From contig JADJRF010000005.1 in NCBI GenBank assembly GCA_016712355.1, positions 682,001 through 746,000 on the forward strand: 64,000 nucleotides of DNA. Direction: 5' to 3'. Shown here piece after piece: positions 1-8,245 of this stretch. A program made the translations under genes and the position numbers. Source of the stretch: Vampirovibrionales bacterium (GTDB taxonomy: Bacteria > Cyanobacteriota > Vampirovibrionia > Vampirovibrionales > Vampirovibrionaceae). The first letter of the stretch is position 1, and every line of letters starts with the position of its first letter. The notes under the pieces were generated by a model. It did not search any database and was not told where the DNA came from. It saw only the letters and a program-made list of their open reading frames with translations.

Positions 1-690
1 CCGCATCTGACGCGGGCGCGATCCTCAGATGCCTCTTGCGCATCCCGGTCGCTGACGCCCTCTCCGCTGATCACGTCTCCGTGGGCCGCCTCGCGCGCAG
101 GCGATCAAGCCTTTCTGAGTCGCGCCATCGATCCGGCGCTGGCGCAAGCGCTGCCCGAGCCGATGGTCGCGGATCCCGCCAACGATATCAGCGCCTCAGA
201 CTGGGAAGCGCTGCTGCGCCGCTGTCGCCGCCTGCCCGCGCCCTGCCTGTTTGAAGCCGCGGGCGGGGTGGGTGCGCCGTGGGGCTGGCGCCGCGAGGAG
301 GCTTCGCAAGCGTTGACCCTGGTCGACGCCATGGTTTTTGCCCGCGCGCTCGGCTTACCGCTTTTGCTAACCGTCTCGAAATCCGCGCAGATGGTTGCGC
401 GGCTGCGGCTGGCCATGGCCTTTCTCGCCGCGCATCCGCTCAGCGTGGTCGGCTGGCTGGCGGTGGAAACCGTCTCGCCCGCCGCCGTCGAGCCGATGGC
501 CGCCGGCGCGTGGGAGCGCGACTGCCAATGGGTCAGCCAGACCCTCATCGGCGCGCCGTTTTTGGGCGTGATTCCCTATAGCCCCGCCGTGAGCGTGCGC
601 GCCGCCAGTCTGGGCAACCTGCAACGCCTGACGGAAGACGCCATTGATCTGTTGCCGATTCGCCGGATCCTGAAAGCGACCGTCACATAA
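1..690 (+). CDS. bioD: Dethiobiotin synthase-like protein (BioD), 3' part
   Basis: The frame is open from base 1, so the start lies left of the window. BioD makes dethiobiotin from 7,8-diaminononanoate, CO2 and ATP in biotin synthesis. What is visible resembles the middle and end of the family: a proline-rich PSPLITSPWAA-like stretch where BioD binds substrate, then LFEAAGGVGAP in the place of the usual EGAGG.xVP motif, a following LGLPLLLTVSKSA segment, and a C-terminal LGVIPYSP stretch. The EAAGG and SKSA forms are divergent, and the N-terminal P-loop cannot be seen. A related P-loop amidoligase is the alternative. No other biotin gene lies within the window. Confidence 0.6.
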   Translation, partial: PHLTRARSSDASCASRSLTPSPLITSPWAASRAGDQAFLSRAIDPALAQALPEPMVADPANDISASDWEALLRRCRRLPAPCLFEAAGGVGAPWGWRREEASQALTLVDAMVFARALGLPLLLTVSKSAQMVARLRLAMAFLAAHPLSVVGWLAVETVSPAAVEPMAAGAWERDCQWVSQTLIGAPFLGVIPYSPAVSVRAASLGNLQRLTEDAIDLLPIRRILKATVT

Positions 691-730
691 GACATGGCCG
701 CAAGACGTCTTCGCGGACGAGCCTACCGGG

Positions 731-1567
731 TCAGACGGACTCGTCTTCACCGGCGTATTCGGCGAAGTTATTGCGCGTCTCAAGCAAGCGCAGACGGGCA
801 AGCCGCGCCGGAGGCGGAATCTGAGGGGCGAGTTGACGCCAGAAGGCGACGACCAGATTTTCCGCCGTTGGGATGACGCCGCTGAGAAATGGCGCATCGC
901 GATTCAGATCCTTGTGATCCACCCAGCGCAGCAGTGTTTCGCCGACCGCGTCATCCAGCGCAGGCAAATCGGTCAACAGACCGGTTTGCGGGTCCGGTTC
1001 CCCTGCGATGGCAACCGTCAGCTCATAGTTATGTCCATGGCCGTTGGGGTTGGCGCATTTGCCGAAAATACGCGCGTTTTCCGCTTCGCTCAGCGACGGA
1101 TTATACAGCCGGTGGCTGGCGCAAAAATCGTAGCGTCGGTGCAACGTGAGCGCAGCAGCCGAATGAGGGTGACGTTCCACAAAGAGATCCTCGCTTTCAT
1201 AGAGTCGAATCCACGCCAGCGTCAAACCGGCTGCGCTGACGCGCTGGGCCAGCGCAGGCCAGAGAAAGTCCGCCAGCGTTTCCAGCGACGGCAGGCGGCC
1301 TGCCAGAGCGGGCACATCCGCGTTAAGGTCGGCAAAATCCAGCGGGGCGCGCACCACCTCGTCGAGAATCGCCTTGAGATCGCGCAGATTCATCGCCATA
1401 CCGGTTTGCGGGTCGATGGGGCCGTCAATGGCGGCTTCCAGTTCATAATTATGGCCATGGCGTCGCGCCGCCAGCCCGAAACGGCGGCGGTTTTCGGCGT
1501 CATCGGCGCCGTCGAGCCAAAAGGCGTGCGCGGCGCAAAAGCGCGTCTTGCGGGTGATGCGCGCCAT
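731..1567 (-). CDS. Tandem 6-pyruvoyl-tetrahydropterin synthase / QueD-like protein with two domains
   Basis: Two PTPS/QueD domains are fused in 278 residues (about 1-135 and 140-278). The family converts dihydroneopterin triphosphate to 6-pyruvoyl- or 6-carboxy-tetrahydropterin, for biopterin or queuosine. Both domains carry the zinc histidines: H14, H37 and H39 in the first, H152, H177 and H179 in the second, each with an HGHNYE motif. The catalytic Cys is present only in the second (FGKCANPNGHGHNY, C171). The first reads FGLAARRHGHNY, with Ala in place of Cys and two residues fewer. Domain 1 is therefore probably structural or regulatory. It lies 5 bp downstream of folE2, whose product makes the substrate, so the two very likely form one operon. 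Confidence 0.9.
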   Translation of the reverse strand: MARITRKTRFCAAHAFWLDGADDAENRRRFGLAARRHGHNYELEAAIDGPIDPQTGMAMNLRDLKAILDEVVRAPLDFADLNADVPALAGRLPSLETLADFLWPALAQRVSAAGLTLAWIRLYESEDLFVERHPHSAAALTLHRRYDFCASHRLYNPSLSEAENARIFGKCANPNGHGHNYELTVAIAGEPDPQTGLLTDLPALDDAVGETLLRWVDHKDLNRDAPFLSGVIPTAENLVVAFWRQLAPQIPPPARLARLRLLETRNNFAEYAGEDESV

Positions 1568-1572
1568 GGCGG

Positions 1573-2496
1573 CTACGGAAACGCCGGGCGCAGGCCTAGA
1601 GGCGAAAACCCTTCTTCGTGTCCGGCCCAGGCGTTGTGACCATGGATGCTTTCCAGCGCCTCAACCTCTAGGGCGAAGCCCGCCACGCCGGGCAGATCGC
1701 GCAGCAATAAAATGGCGTCGCGCGCGACGTCTTCCACAAACTTGGGGTTGTCATACTGGCGCTCGGTAACGTATTTCTCGTCCTCGCGCTTCAGCACGGG
1801 ATAAACGGGACACGACGCGCACGATTCCAGCGCGCTGACGAGATCTTCAATCCATACCATCGGATGATCCTCGCCGGGATGATGGGCGCCGTTCAGGGTC
1901 TGCGGCCCGTTGTCGGTGGTTTGCATCACGCTCAGCAGACGGATTTCTGCGCGCTGGTTATGCGCGCCATAGTCAGAGATCGCCTTGCTGCACGGGCACA
2001 GCGTCGCAATGGGAACGGTCAGGCCCAAAATAAGCTGGAATTCCGGCGCGTCGGGATTGGCGCAGTTTAAATGGGCGTGAAACGAGCAGCGATAGGCCAT
2101 CGGCGCGCTATGATCGGTCACCGGCGCCTTCTTATCGATAAAATACGGAAAGCTGAGGTCGAGCGCGGCGGCAGGGGCCTCCAGCCGCATCATGGTTTCC
2201 TGCAACATGGCGTTGAAGTTGAGGCTCAGCGTATGCAGGCGACTCCATTCCGCCAACTGGATAATAAAGCGCGACATGTGCGCGCCCTTTACCTCCGGGG
2301 CAAGACGGGTCGTCATCGAGACGCGGGCGGCGACAGTCTGCGCGCGGCCGTCTTTTTGCAGCAGGCGAAAGGGCATTTGCACATCGCGCACGCCAGCGCG
2401 CGCCAAGGCCACGCCGCGCGCGTCGGCGTATGCCTGCACGTCCAGCAAGGCATCCGGCGGTTGCAGGGCGGCGGAAGGGAGATCAGAAGGGCGCAA
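1573..2496 (-). CDS. folE2: GTP cyclohydrolase FolE2 (type IB)
   Basis: Makes 7,8-dihydroneopterin triphosphate from GTP, the first step to folate, biopterin and queuosine. Family signatures are clear: CPCSKAISDYGAHNQR near the middle and SCASCPVYPVLKREDEKYVTE-type sequence near the C terminus. I place the start at a TTG (2494-2496), preceded by AAAGG at 8 nt, giving 307 residues. The frame stays open upstream with an ATG at 2571 and a further start at 2670, but those lack a Shine-Dalgarno sequence and the extra residues do not look like the family. It is followed after 5 bp by the two-domain PTPS, its natural pathway partner. Confidence 0.93.
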   Translation of the reverse strand: MRPSDLPSAALQPPDALLDVQAYADARGVALARAGVRDVQMPFRLLQKDGRAQTVAARVSMTTRLAPEVKGAHMSRFIIQLAEWSRLHTLSLNFNAMLQETMMRLEAPAAALDLSFPYFIDKKAPVTDHSAPMAYRCSFHAHLNCANPDAPEFQLILGLTVPIATLCPCSKAISDYGAHNQRAEIRLLSVMQTTDNGPQTLNGAHHPGEDHPMVWIEDLVSALESCASCPVYPVLKREDEKYVTERQYDNPKFVEDVARDAILLLRDLPGVAGFALEVEALESIHGHNAWAGHEEGFSPLGLRPAFP

Positions 2497-2715
2497 CGAT
2501 CGAACCTTTCTATTGGTAAGGAAGTCTCGCTCTAGCGTAGCGCATGGCGGCTGATATTTCAAAACCGCCATTGCGCGCACGATTGCCGAATCGCCGCTTG
2601 CGTAACGAGACGTAACAATCCGGGGGGGATTATTCAAGAACGGAGCGTCCGCAGTCGATGCCTTGCCCAAGGCGAGACATATTAATCAGGGATGTTGACT
2701 CAAAACAGGGATGTT

Positions 2716-3396
2716 ATGGCAATGGCGAAGACCGGGTGGTTAATCGCCTGTCTGTTGACGGGCATGGGATGTTTGACGCCTTTATGGGCGCAAACGGCTG
2801 AAGACGCGACGTTGTCGGCGGAAGCATCCGCGGCCCGTCAGCGCGCAGCGGCAGAATCATTTTTTGAGACGATGGGCCGCTCTCAAAATCCGTATATCGC
2901 CCAGCGCGGCCGCGAGAATCTCGCCAAACTGCGCACGCAGGCAAGCGATAAGCGCATTACAGTCTCAGCGCCGGTGATTACGCAAACGGCGATGGGCGTG
3001 GCCGTGACCTCGATTCTGAACAAACGGGTGGTGGGCGCGTTTCTGGTGGATACCGGCGCCACGTATACCGTGCTGACCCCGCGAATGGCGCGCCAATTGG
3101 GCGTGGTGGTCGCCGACAACGCGCCGCGCGTGAGCATTCACACGGCCAACGGGGTGGTGTCTGCGCCCCGGGTTCTTATTGAATCGCTGTCGCTGGGCGG
3201 CATTGAGGTGCGCAACGTCGAAGCCGTCGTGCATCCGCTGGGCGATGATCTCTTGCTGGCTGGGTTGTTGGGGATGAATATCTTCCGTCACATGGAGGTG
3301 ACCATGGGCCGCAACGCGCTGACGTTGACCGCAGAGCCCGTGGTGGACGCAACCGCTGACGCGCTTTCTCTCAACGACGCGGCAACCGGCGGCTAA
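2716..3396 (+). CDS. Secreted retropepsin-like aspartic protease
   Basis: 226 residues from an ATG with AGGG 5 nt upstream; the frame also has an earlier ATG-like start at 2692. An N-terminal hydrophobic signal (GWLIACLLTG...LWAQ) suggests export, with cleavage near AQT-A. The catalytic site is FLVDTGATYTVL (about residues 108-119), the single DTG motif of clan AA retropepsin-like proteases, followed by the flap region and DDLLLAGLLGMNIF, the usual second hydrophobic-hydrophobic-Gly motif. Such proteins act as dimers, so one DTG per chain is expected. Substrate unknown. It is transcribed divergently from folE2. Confidence 0.85.
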   Translation: MAMAKTGWLIACLLTGMGCLTPLWAQTAEDATLSAEASAARQRAAAESFFETMGRSQNPYIAQRGRENLAKLRTQASDKRITVSAPVITQTAMGVAVTSILNKRVVGAFLVDTGATYTVLTPRMARQLGVVVADNAPRVSIHTANGVVSAPRVLIESLSLGGIEVRNVEAVVHPLGDDLLLAGLLGMNIFRHMEVTMGRNALTLTAEPVVDATADALSLNDAATGG

Positions 3397-3424
3397 AGTC
3401 TCTTCTCTGCCCAGGGAGCGCGGG

Positions 3425-3664
3425 CTATTGGACCTCAGGCTCCGCGTCGAACTCGCGAAAGACGCGCATGACCACAAAGCGCGCGCGTGACAGACGCATT
3501 GGAACGTCCATATTGTCACGCGAATCCAGAAAAATCCCCTTGCTCGCGCCGGATTCTCCGCACAGGCGTTGCGGTAACGCGATCAGCCGATGCGCAACCG
3601 CCTGTGACGTCAACCATTGGCTGGCGTTTTCCGTCATCACGTCTGTCGGCAGCAGAATCAGCAT
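3425..3664 (-). CDS. Small DUF3343-like protein coupled to tatD
   Basis: 79 residues. The start ATG overlaps the tatD stop (ATGCTGA), so translation is probably coupled. The N-terminal half (LLPT then about 20 residues then LIALPQRLCGESGASKGIFL) resembles the pattern of the small DUF3343 putative Se/S-carrier family: a short beta-strand, a helix, then P.R and Cys. The match is by eye and divergent, so the family assignment is tentative. The reading as a true gene rests on the coupled start and its place at the end of the metG-tatD operon. Confidence 0.62.
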   Translation of the reverse strand: MLILLPTDVMTENASQWLTSQAVAHRLIALPQRLCGESGASKGIFLDSRDNMDVPMRLSRARFVVMRVFREFDAEPEVQ

Positions 3665-4455
3665 AAACCGTAGGCCCGGCGGGCGTTCTCCGTGGTGCGG
3701 CGCGCGAGATCATCATACGCGACGCCGCGCAATTGCGCCACAAATTCAGCCGTCTGCCGCAGCCGCGCAGGCTCGTTGGGCTGACCGCGAAACGGCGCAG
3801 GGCTCAGATACGGCGCATCGGTCTCCAGCAGTAAGCGATCCAGGGGAATGCCGGCGGCCACGGCCTGTAACTGCCGCGCATTTTTAAATGTCACATTGCC
3901 CGCAATTCCAATGTCAAAGCCGCAGGCGATCATCTCCAGCGCAAACGCCAGATCGCCCGCAAAGCAGTGCATAATGCCGCGCACGCCGGGGGTCTGGCGA
4001 ATGAGTCGCGCCGCATCGTCTTGCGCCGCACAACAGCCCGCCTTGTCTCGCAGATGGACGATAATCGGGAGATCGCGATCGCGCGCCAAGCGCAGCAAGG
4101 CCGCAAAGCAGGTCTGTTGCAGATCTTTGAGCGTCTCATCCCAGTAATAATCCAGACCGGTTTCGCCGATGGCCAGCGCCTTGGGGTGCGCCAGATGCGC
4201 CTCGATGGTCGACAACCAGTCGGGATCGTCGGCCACGGATGAAACGTCGGTAGGATGCACGGCAATCGCCGCGTAAACCGGATCAAAGCGCTCGGCCAGA
4301 TCAATCACGGCCTGATAGTTGGCGCGCGACACCGCCGGATTCACCAGAAACGAAAGCCCTTCGGCCTGAGCGCGCGCCAGAACCTGCGCCGGATCCGCAT
4401 CTCGAGCGATATAATCCAGATGGCAATGCGTGTCGGCCAGCGGCGCAGGCGTCAT
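3658..4455 (-). CDS. tatD: TatD family metal-dependent hydrolase / DNase
   Basis: 265 residues, the usual length. Family motifs in order: DTHCHLD near the N terminus (metal-binding His pair), AIGETGLDYY, a histidine in IIVHLRDK, IMHCFAGD, and LLLETDAPYLSP near the C terminus with the metal-binding Asp. TatD proteins are 3'-5' exonucleases or deoxyribonucleases acting in the cytoplasm, with roles reported in DNA repair. The start overlaps the metG stop in an ATGA, so it is translationally coupled to metG; metG-tatD is a widely conserved pair. Its own stop overlaps the start of the 79-aa gene. Confidence 0.95.
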   Translation of the reverse strand: MTPAPLADTHCHLDYIARDADPAQVLARAQAEGLSFLVNPAVSRANYQAVIDLAERFDPVYAAIAVHPTDVSSVADDPDWLSTIEAHLAHPKALAIGETGLDYYWDETLKDLQQTCFAALLRLARDRDLPIIVHLRDKAGCCAAQDDAARLIRQTPGVRGIMHCFAGDLAFALEMIACGFDIGIAGNVTFKNARQLQAVAAGIPLDRLLLETDAPYLSPAPFRGQPNEPARLRQTAEFVAQLRGVAYDDLARRTTENARRAYGLC

Positions 4456-6221
4456 GGCTTTTTCTTTTTGCCGTCCGGCCCGGCCAGATCATCATCCAGA
4501 CGCGGCAAAATCGGCCCCGTCAGCCGAATGGGCCGACCCGGCTCAAGGGCGTCGTAGAGGGCTTCCCAGCGCGCGGGCCTGCCGTTGAGCAGTGGCTCTA
4601 AACCCGATGAATCCACGTCATCGCCCAGTTGCGACCAGATCTGCGCCGCCATCGATGGACAGACGGGAGATAACAGCAGCGCAATCTGTCGCAAGCGCTC
4701 CAGTACGCTGTATAAGACCGCCGCCAGACGTTCGGTTTCGCCGTTTTTGGCGAGCGTCCAGGGCGCTTTCTCGTCTATGAAGAGATTCACGGGCGCGATG
4801 ATACGCTCAAACAGCGTAAACAGCGCAAACTCAAAGTCGAACAATTCGTATTTATAGCGAATATCATCGGCAAAGCGCGCGACGGCCTCGCCCGATAAAT
4901 AGTCGGCGTTCGCGCGCCAGGGCGCGGCCAGAAAACGAATGCCCGACTGCGGAAAATGATAGCCGGTTTTCCAGGCGGCGCGCGCTTCTGAGCCTTCCTC
5001 CAGCGCGTCATATTCGGCCCGCAGGGCGTCCAGAGCGGCGGCGTCTTCGACGTAGAGGGCGCTCGCCTCCAGTCCGGGCGGCGTCGGAACGCGGCCGTCG
5101 AAGTATTTTTGGGTCATATTCAACGCGCGATTCAGCAGGTTGCCCAGATTATTGGCCAGATTGGCGTTGACCCGGCGCTTAAAATCGTCTTCGGTGAAAT
5201 TGCCGTCCTGTCCAAAAGTCGTCGCCGTCATCAGGTAATAGCGGATGGCGTCCGGGTTGGGCAGCGAAAAGCGCGTCATGAGGTCGTCTGCGCAGACCAC
5301 ATTGCCCAGACTCTTGCTGATTTTAGCGTCGTTGAGATTGATAAAGCCATGGGCGAAAACCGATCGCGGCGGCGCCAGACCCGCCGACATCAGCATGGCT
5401 GGCCAATACAGGGCATGGAAACGCAGAATGTCCTTGCCCACCAAATGGCAATCTGCGGGCCAGTAGCGCTCAAATTGCGCGGCATCCTGGCCGAGGCCCA
5501 AACCGGTGACGTAATTGCTGAGGGCGTCAATCCACACGTAAATCGTCTGATCCGGGTCATCAGGAACCGGGATACCCCAAGCGACAGAAGTTTTGGGACG
5601 GGAGACGCTGATATCTTCAAGCTCTTCCAGCATATTCAGGGTTTCTGCTACGCGAAAGGCCGGGCGGACAAAAGTCCCGCTATCAATGAGGGCGCGCAAG
5701 TCGTCTTTGTAGCGGGTGAGGCGGAAAAACCAGTTTTCTTCGGCGACTGGCTCGGGCGCGCGGCGGTGAATGCGGCACTGGCCTTGATCATCCAGATCGC
5801 GATCCGTCAGGAAGCTTTCGCAGCCGGAACAATACCGCGCCGTATAAGACGCCTTATAGATATCGCCCTTCTCCACCATTTGACGCCATAGCGATTCCAC
5901 GACAGCGTAATGCGCCGGTTCGGTGGTCCGAATAAAGCGATTATGACTGAGATGGAGCGATTTCCAGGCTTGTTGAAAGCGCGCCGCCATGGCATCGACA
6001 TACGCGGGCGGGGTCAAGCCTTGAGTGGCCGCCGTCTGGGCGACTTTGGCGCCGTGTTCGTCGCTGCCGGTGAGAAAGAACACGTCACGCCCCATCAGGC
6101 GCTGGAAGCGCGCCATGACGTCGGCGGCGATTTTCTCGTAGGCGTGGCCCAGGTGCGGCGGCGCATTGACGTAGTCAATGGCGGTGGTAATAGCGTAGGA
6201 GGGGCGAGGTGATGGCGTCAT
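4452..6221 (-). CDS. metG: Methionyl-tRNA synthetase
   Basis: Charges tRNA-Met with methionine. 589 residues from the ATG at 6219-6221; a TTG 18 nt upstream is an alternative, and neither has a convincing Shine-Dalgarno. Visible motifs: YVNAPPHLGHAYEKI (HIGH-type), FLTGSDEHGAK, the zinc-knuckle area ARYCSGCESFL, VGKDILRFHALYWPA, and DAKISKSLGN (KMSKS-type). An extra segment of about 35-45 residues sits where the anticodon-binding domain begins (around residues 400-450, LEEGSEARAAWKTGYHF and following), which I do not recall from typical MetG. There is no C-terminal tRNA-binding dimer domain; the chain ends in a lysine-rich tail. Confidence 0.95.
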   Translation of the reverse strand: MTPSPRPSYAITTAIDYVNAPPHLGHAYEKIAADVMARFQRLMGRDVFFLTGSDEHGAKVAQTAATQGLTPPAYVDAMAARFQQAWKSLHLSHNRFIRTTEPAHYAVVESLWRQMVEKGDIYKASYTARYCSGCESFLTDRDLDDQGQCRIHRRAPEPVAEENWFFRLTRYKDDLRALIDSGTFVRPAFRVAETLNMLEELEDISVSRPKTSVAWGIPVPDDPDQTIYVWIDALSNYVTGLGLGQDAAQFERYWPADCHLVGKDILRFHALYWPAMLMSAGLAPPRSVFAHGFINLNDAKISKSLGNVVCADDLMTRFSLPNPDAIRYYLMTATTFGQDGNFTEDDFKRRVNANLANNLGNLLNRALNMTQKYFDGRVPTPPGLEASALYVEDAAALDALRAEYDALEEGSEARAAWKTGYHFPQSGIRFLAAPWRANADYLSGEAVARFADDIRYKYELFDFEFALFTLFERIIAPVNLFIDEKAPWTLAKNGETERLAAVLYSVLERLRQIALLLSPVCPSMAAQIWSQLGDDVDSSGLEPLLNGRPARWEALYDALEPGRPIRLTGPILPRLDDDLAGPDGKKKKP

Positions 6222-6313
6222 CGGGGTATTGTCGCGCAAACCCAGGGTCGGGGAAAAGCGTTATTACAGATTTTTCGGGCTGGTTTTCGCGGGCGCGTTT
6301 TTGGCGCTTGTCT

Positions 6314-6907
6314 TCAGGGGCTTTCTTCTTCGTCTGCTTCAGGAAATTCGGGCTCGAAGTCTTCCTGAACGTCTTGGGAGGCCTCTTGTGGCGGCGTCGT
6401 GGGCGCGTCGCGCCAGAGCGCGGCAGATGCGGCGCGATGCGCGGGGGTAAACGCCAGCAAGGCTTTGCCTAGCGATTCGCCATCGCGTATCAGGCCGGTA
6501 GGAACGCGAAGACGCGCGTCACGGGCCAACCCTTCCATCAGGACGCAGGGGAGACCAAAGAGACGCGCGGCCTGCGTCTGACGCGTCTCCAGCCAGAGCA
6601 TCGCCCGCTGGTAAGGACCCAGCGAAAGGGTCACGCCAGCTTCATCGAGCCGAAGGCGAAAAACACGACAGGCCAGCCAGCACAGCAAGGCCAGAAACGG
6701 CAACAGGCCCAAACCCAGCAGCAGCGTCGGGAGAAGCGTCAGCATGATCGGTGTCATCAGCAGCGTTAAGGGCAAATGCGCGAAAAAGAAAGCCGGAATC
6801 ACGACAAGCGCCGACGCTATCAGCGCCGCCAGCGCCACCACGCCCAGCAGACGCGTCACCCACTGCATCAGCAGGGGAAACGACAGAAAAAACGTGTGCG
6901 AGCGCAA
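6314..6907 (-). CDS. Membrane protein of unknown function
   Basis: 197 residues. I chose the TTG at 6905-6907 because AAGGGAGG lies 7 nt upstream. An ATG at 6925 sits only six bases after a TATAAT, where transcription would just be starting. Two long hydrophobic stretches (about residues 15-40 and 43-80) indicate two to three membrane segments. A soluble C-terminal half of about 110 residues ends in a very acidic tail (EEESP). I do not recognise the family. It is upstream of metG on the same strand with a gap of about 90 bases, so co-transcription with metG is possible. Confidence 0.65.
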   Translation of the reverse strand: MRSHTFFLSFPLLMQWVTRLLGVVALAALIASALVVIPAFFFAHLPLTLLMTPIMLTLLPTLLLGLGLLPFLALLCWLACRVFRLRLDEAGVTLSLGPYQRAMLWLETRQTQAARLFGLPCVLMEGLARDARLRVPTGLIRDGESLGKALLAFTPAHRAASAALWRDAPTTPPQEASQDVQEDFEPEFPEADEEESP

Positions 6908-6931
6908 GTAGGCGCCTCCCTTCATAGCTTG

Positions 6932-6937
6932 ATTATA
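6932..6937 (-). promoter_or_regulatory. -10 element for the 6314-6907 gene
   Basis: A perfect TATAAT on the minus strand, 24 nt before the TTG start and 16 nt before its AAGGGAGG ribosome site. It gives a leader of about 18-20 nt. No clear -35 is visible. Confidence 0.5.
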
Positions 6938-6962
6938 CGGGCTGCACGCCCGGCGCTCTCCC

Positions 6963-6998
6963 AAAAGAAAACACCCAGATCCGAAACGGACCTGAGTG
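6963..6998 (-). terminator. Intrinsic terminator
   Basis: On the minus strand a 12-bp stem (CACTCAGGTCCG / CGGATCTGGGTG, with two G-T pairs) with a TTT loop is followed by TTTTCTTTT. It would end transcription coming from mtnA, or from the TATAAT at 7064-7069, before the next promoter at 6932. Confidence 0.8.
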
Positions 6999-7063
6999 GT
7001 TGACACGAAGATGAGAAAAATCCAATCTACTTGGACAAGGGAATGTTGACTGAATGTGAGTCC

Positions 7064-7069
7064 ATTATA
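7064..7069 (-). promoter_or_regulatory. Possible promoter -10 of a short transcript
   Basis: TATAAT on the minus strand just below a 10-bp hairpin (7073-7095). A transcript from here would run about 95 nt to the terminator at 6963-6998 without any convincing reading frame. No good -35 is seen at 16-18 bp, so this is weak evidence for a small RNA. Confidence 0.3.
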
Positions 7070-7141
7070 CGAACGACCTCCGAAACGGAAGTCGTCCAAA
7101 AGGTGTATCTTTTGCTGCCCAAAGGATTAAAATTCGCCGTT

Positions 7142-8239
7142 TTAAAACGCCGATGTCGCCAGTTGGGCAAGGGATTCGTCGTAGGGAGGGCGGATAATGC
7201 CGCACTCGGTAATAAAAGCGGCGATAAAATTTCCGGGCGTGACGTCAAAGGCCGGATTCAGCACAGGCGTATCTGCCGCAAAAAGGGCCGTATGCTCATG
7301 ATGGGTCACTTCGCGCGCGTCACGCTCCTCAATCGGGATTTCTGCGCCCGATTGCGCCGAAAAATCAAACGTGGACAGGGGAGCCGCCACATAAAAAGGA
7401 ATATTATGCGCCCGCGCAGCCAAAGCCAAGGCGTAGGTGCCAATTTTGTTGGCCGTATCGCCATTGGCAGCGATGCGATCCGCGCCGACAATGGCGACAT
7501 CGACGCGACCGGCCCGCATCAGGCTGGCCGCCGCGCCATCGGGAATAACATGAACGGGGATGCCGTCTTGTCGCAGCTCCCAAGCCGTGAGCTTACCGCC
7601 CTGAAGGCGCGGGCGCGTCTCATCGGCCAGAACTGTGATGGCGCTATCACGCTCAAAAGCCGAGCGAATCACGCCCAGCGCCGTCCCGCGTCCGCCGGTG
7701 GCGAGCGCCCCAGCGTTACAGTGCGTAATAATACGCGCCCCTTGAGGGATCAGCGTCGCGCCATGCGCCCCAATCGCGTCACAGGCTATGCGATCATCTT
7801 CATGAATCGCCTGCGCTTCGCGAATTAAAGCCTCTTGCAGGGCGTCGCGCGATGAGAGGGCTTGAGAATCCGGGCGTTCCCACACCGCGCGCAGCCGCGC
7901 CAACGCCCAGTGCAGATTGACCGCCGTGGGTCGCGCGGCCAGCAAATGCGCCGCATCGTCGCTGAGCGCGCGCGTCATCGCCTCAACGGAAGCTGTGGCC
8001 CCGCGCGCGCGCTGCGCCCCGAGCGCCAGGCCATAAGCGGCCGCAATGCCAATGGCGGGCGCCCCGCGCACGATCATCCGCGTAATGGCGTCGGCCATTG
8101 CCTCCGGGGTTTCAATCGTCAGCCAGCGCGTTTGATGCGGCAGCAGCGTTTGATCCAGCAGGCGCGCGACGTATCGATCGCCAAGGCGCTCCCATGCCAC
8201 GGGAGACACCCGCGCGCAATGGTGTGAAACGGCCGTCAT
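7142..8239 (-). CDS. mtnA: S-methyl-5-thioribose-1-phosphate isomerase
   Basis: Isomerises methylthioribose-1-phosphate to methylthioribulose-1-phosphate in methionine salvage. 365 residues. Typical stretches: IVRGAPAIGIAAAYGLALG near the N terminus, GALATGGRGTALGVIRSAF with the catalytic-cysteine region THCNAG just before, VLADETRPRLQGGKLTAWEL, IVGADRIAANGDTANKIGTY with the catalytic Asp, and NPAFDVTPGNFIAAFITE. The related eIF2B-like proteins lack this full set. It starts 6 bp after the ftsZ stop, so the two are almost certainly one operon. No other methionine-salvage gene is in the window. Confidence 0.95.
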   Translation of the reverse strand: MTAVSHHCARVSPVAWERLGDRYVARLLDQTLLPHQTRWLTIETPEAMADAITRMIVRGAPAIGIAAAYGLALGAQRARGATASVEAMTRALSDDAAHLLAARPTAVNLHWALARLRAVWERPDSQALSSRDALQEALIREAQAIHEDDRIACDAIGAHGATLIPQGARIITHCNAGALATGGRGTALGVIRSAFERDSAITVLADETRPRLQGGKLTAWELRQDGIPVHVIPDGAAASLMRAGRVDVAIVGADRIAANGDTANKIGTYALALAARAHNIPFYVAAPLSTFDFSAQSGAEIPIEERDAREVTHHEHTALFAADTPVLNPAFDVTPGNFIAAFITECGIIRPPYDESLAQLATSAF

Positions 8240-8245
8240 AAACGG

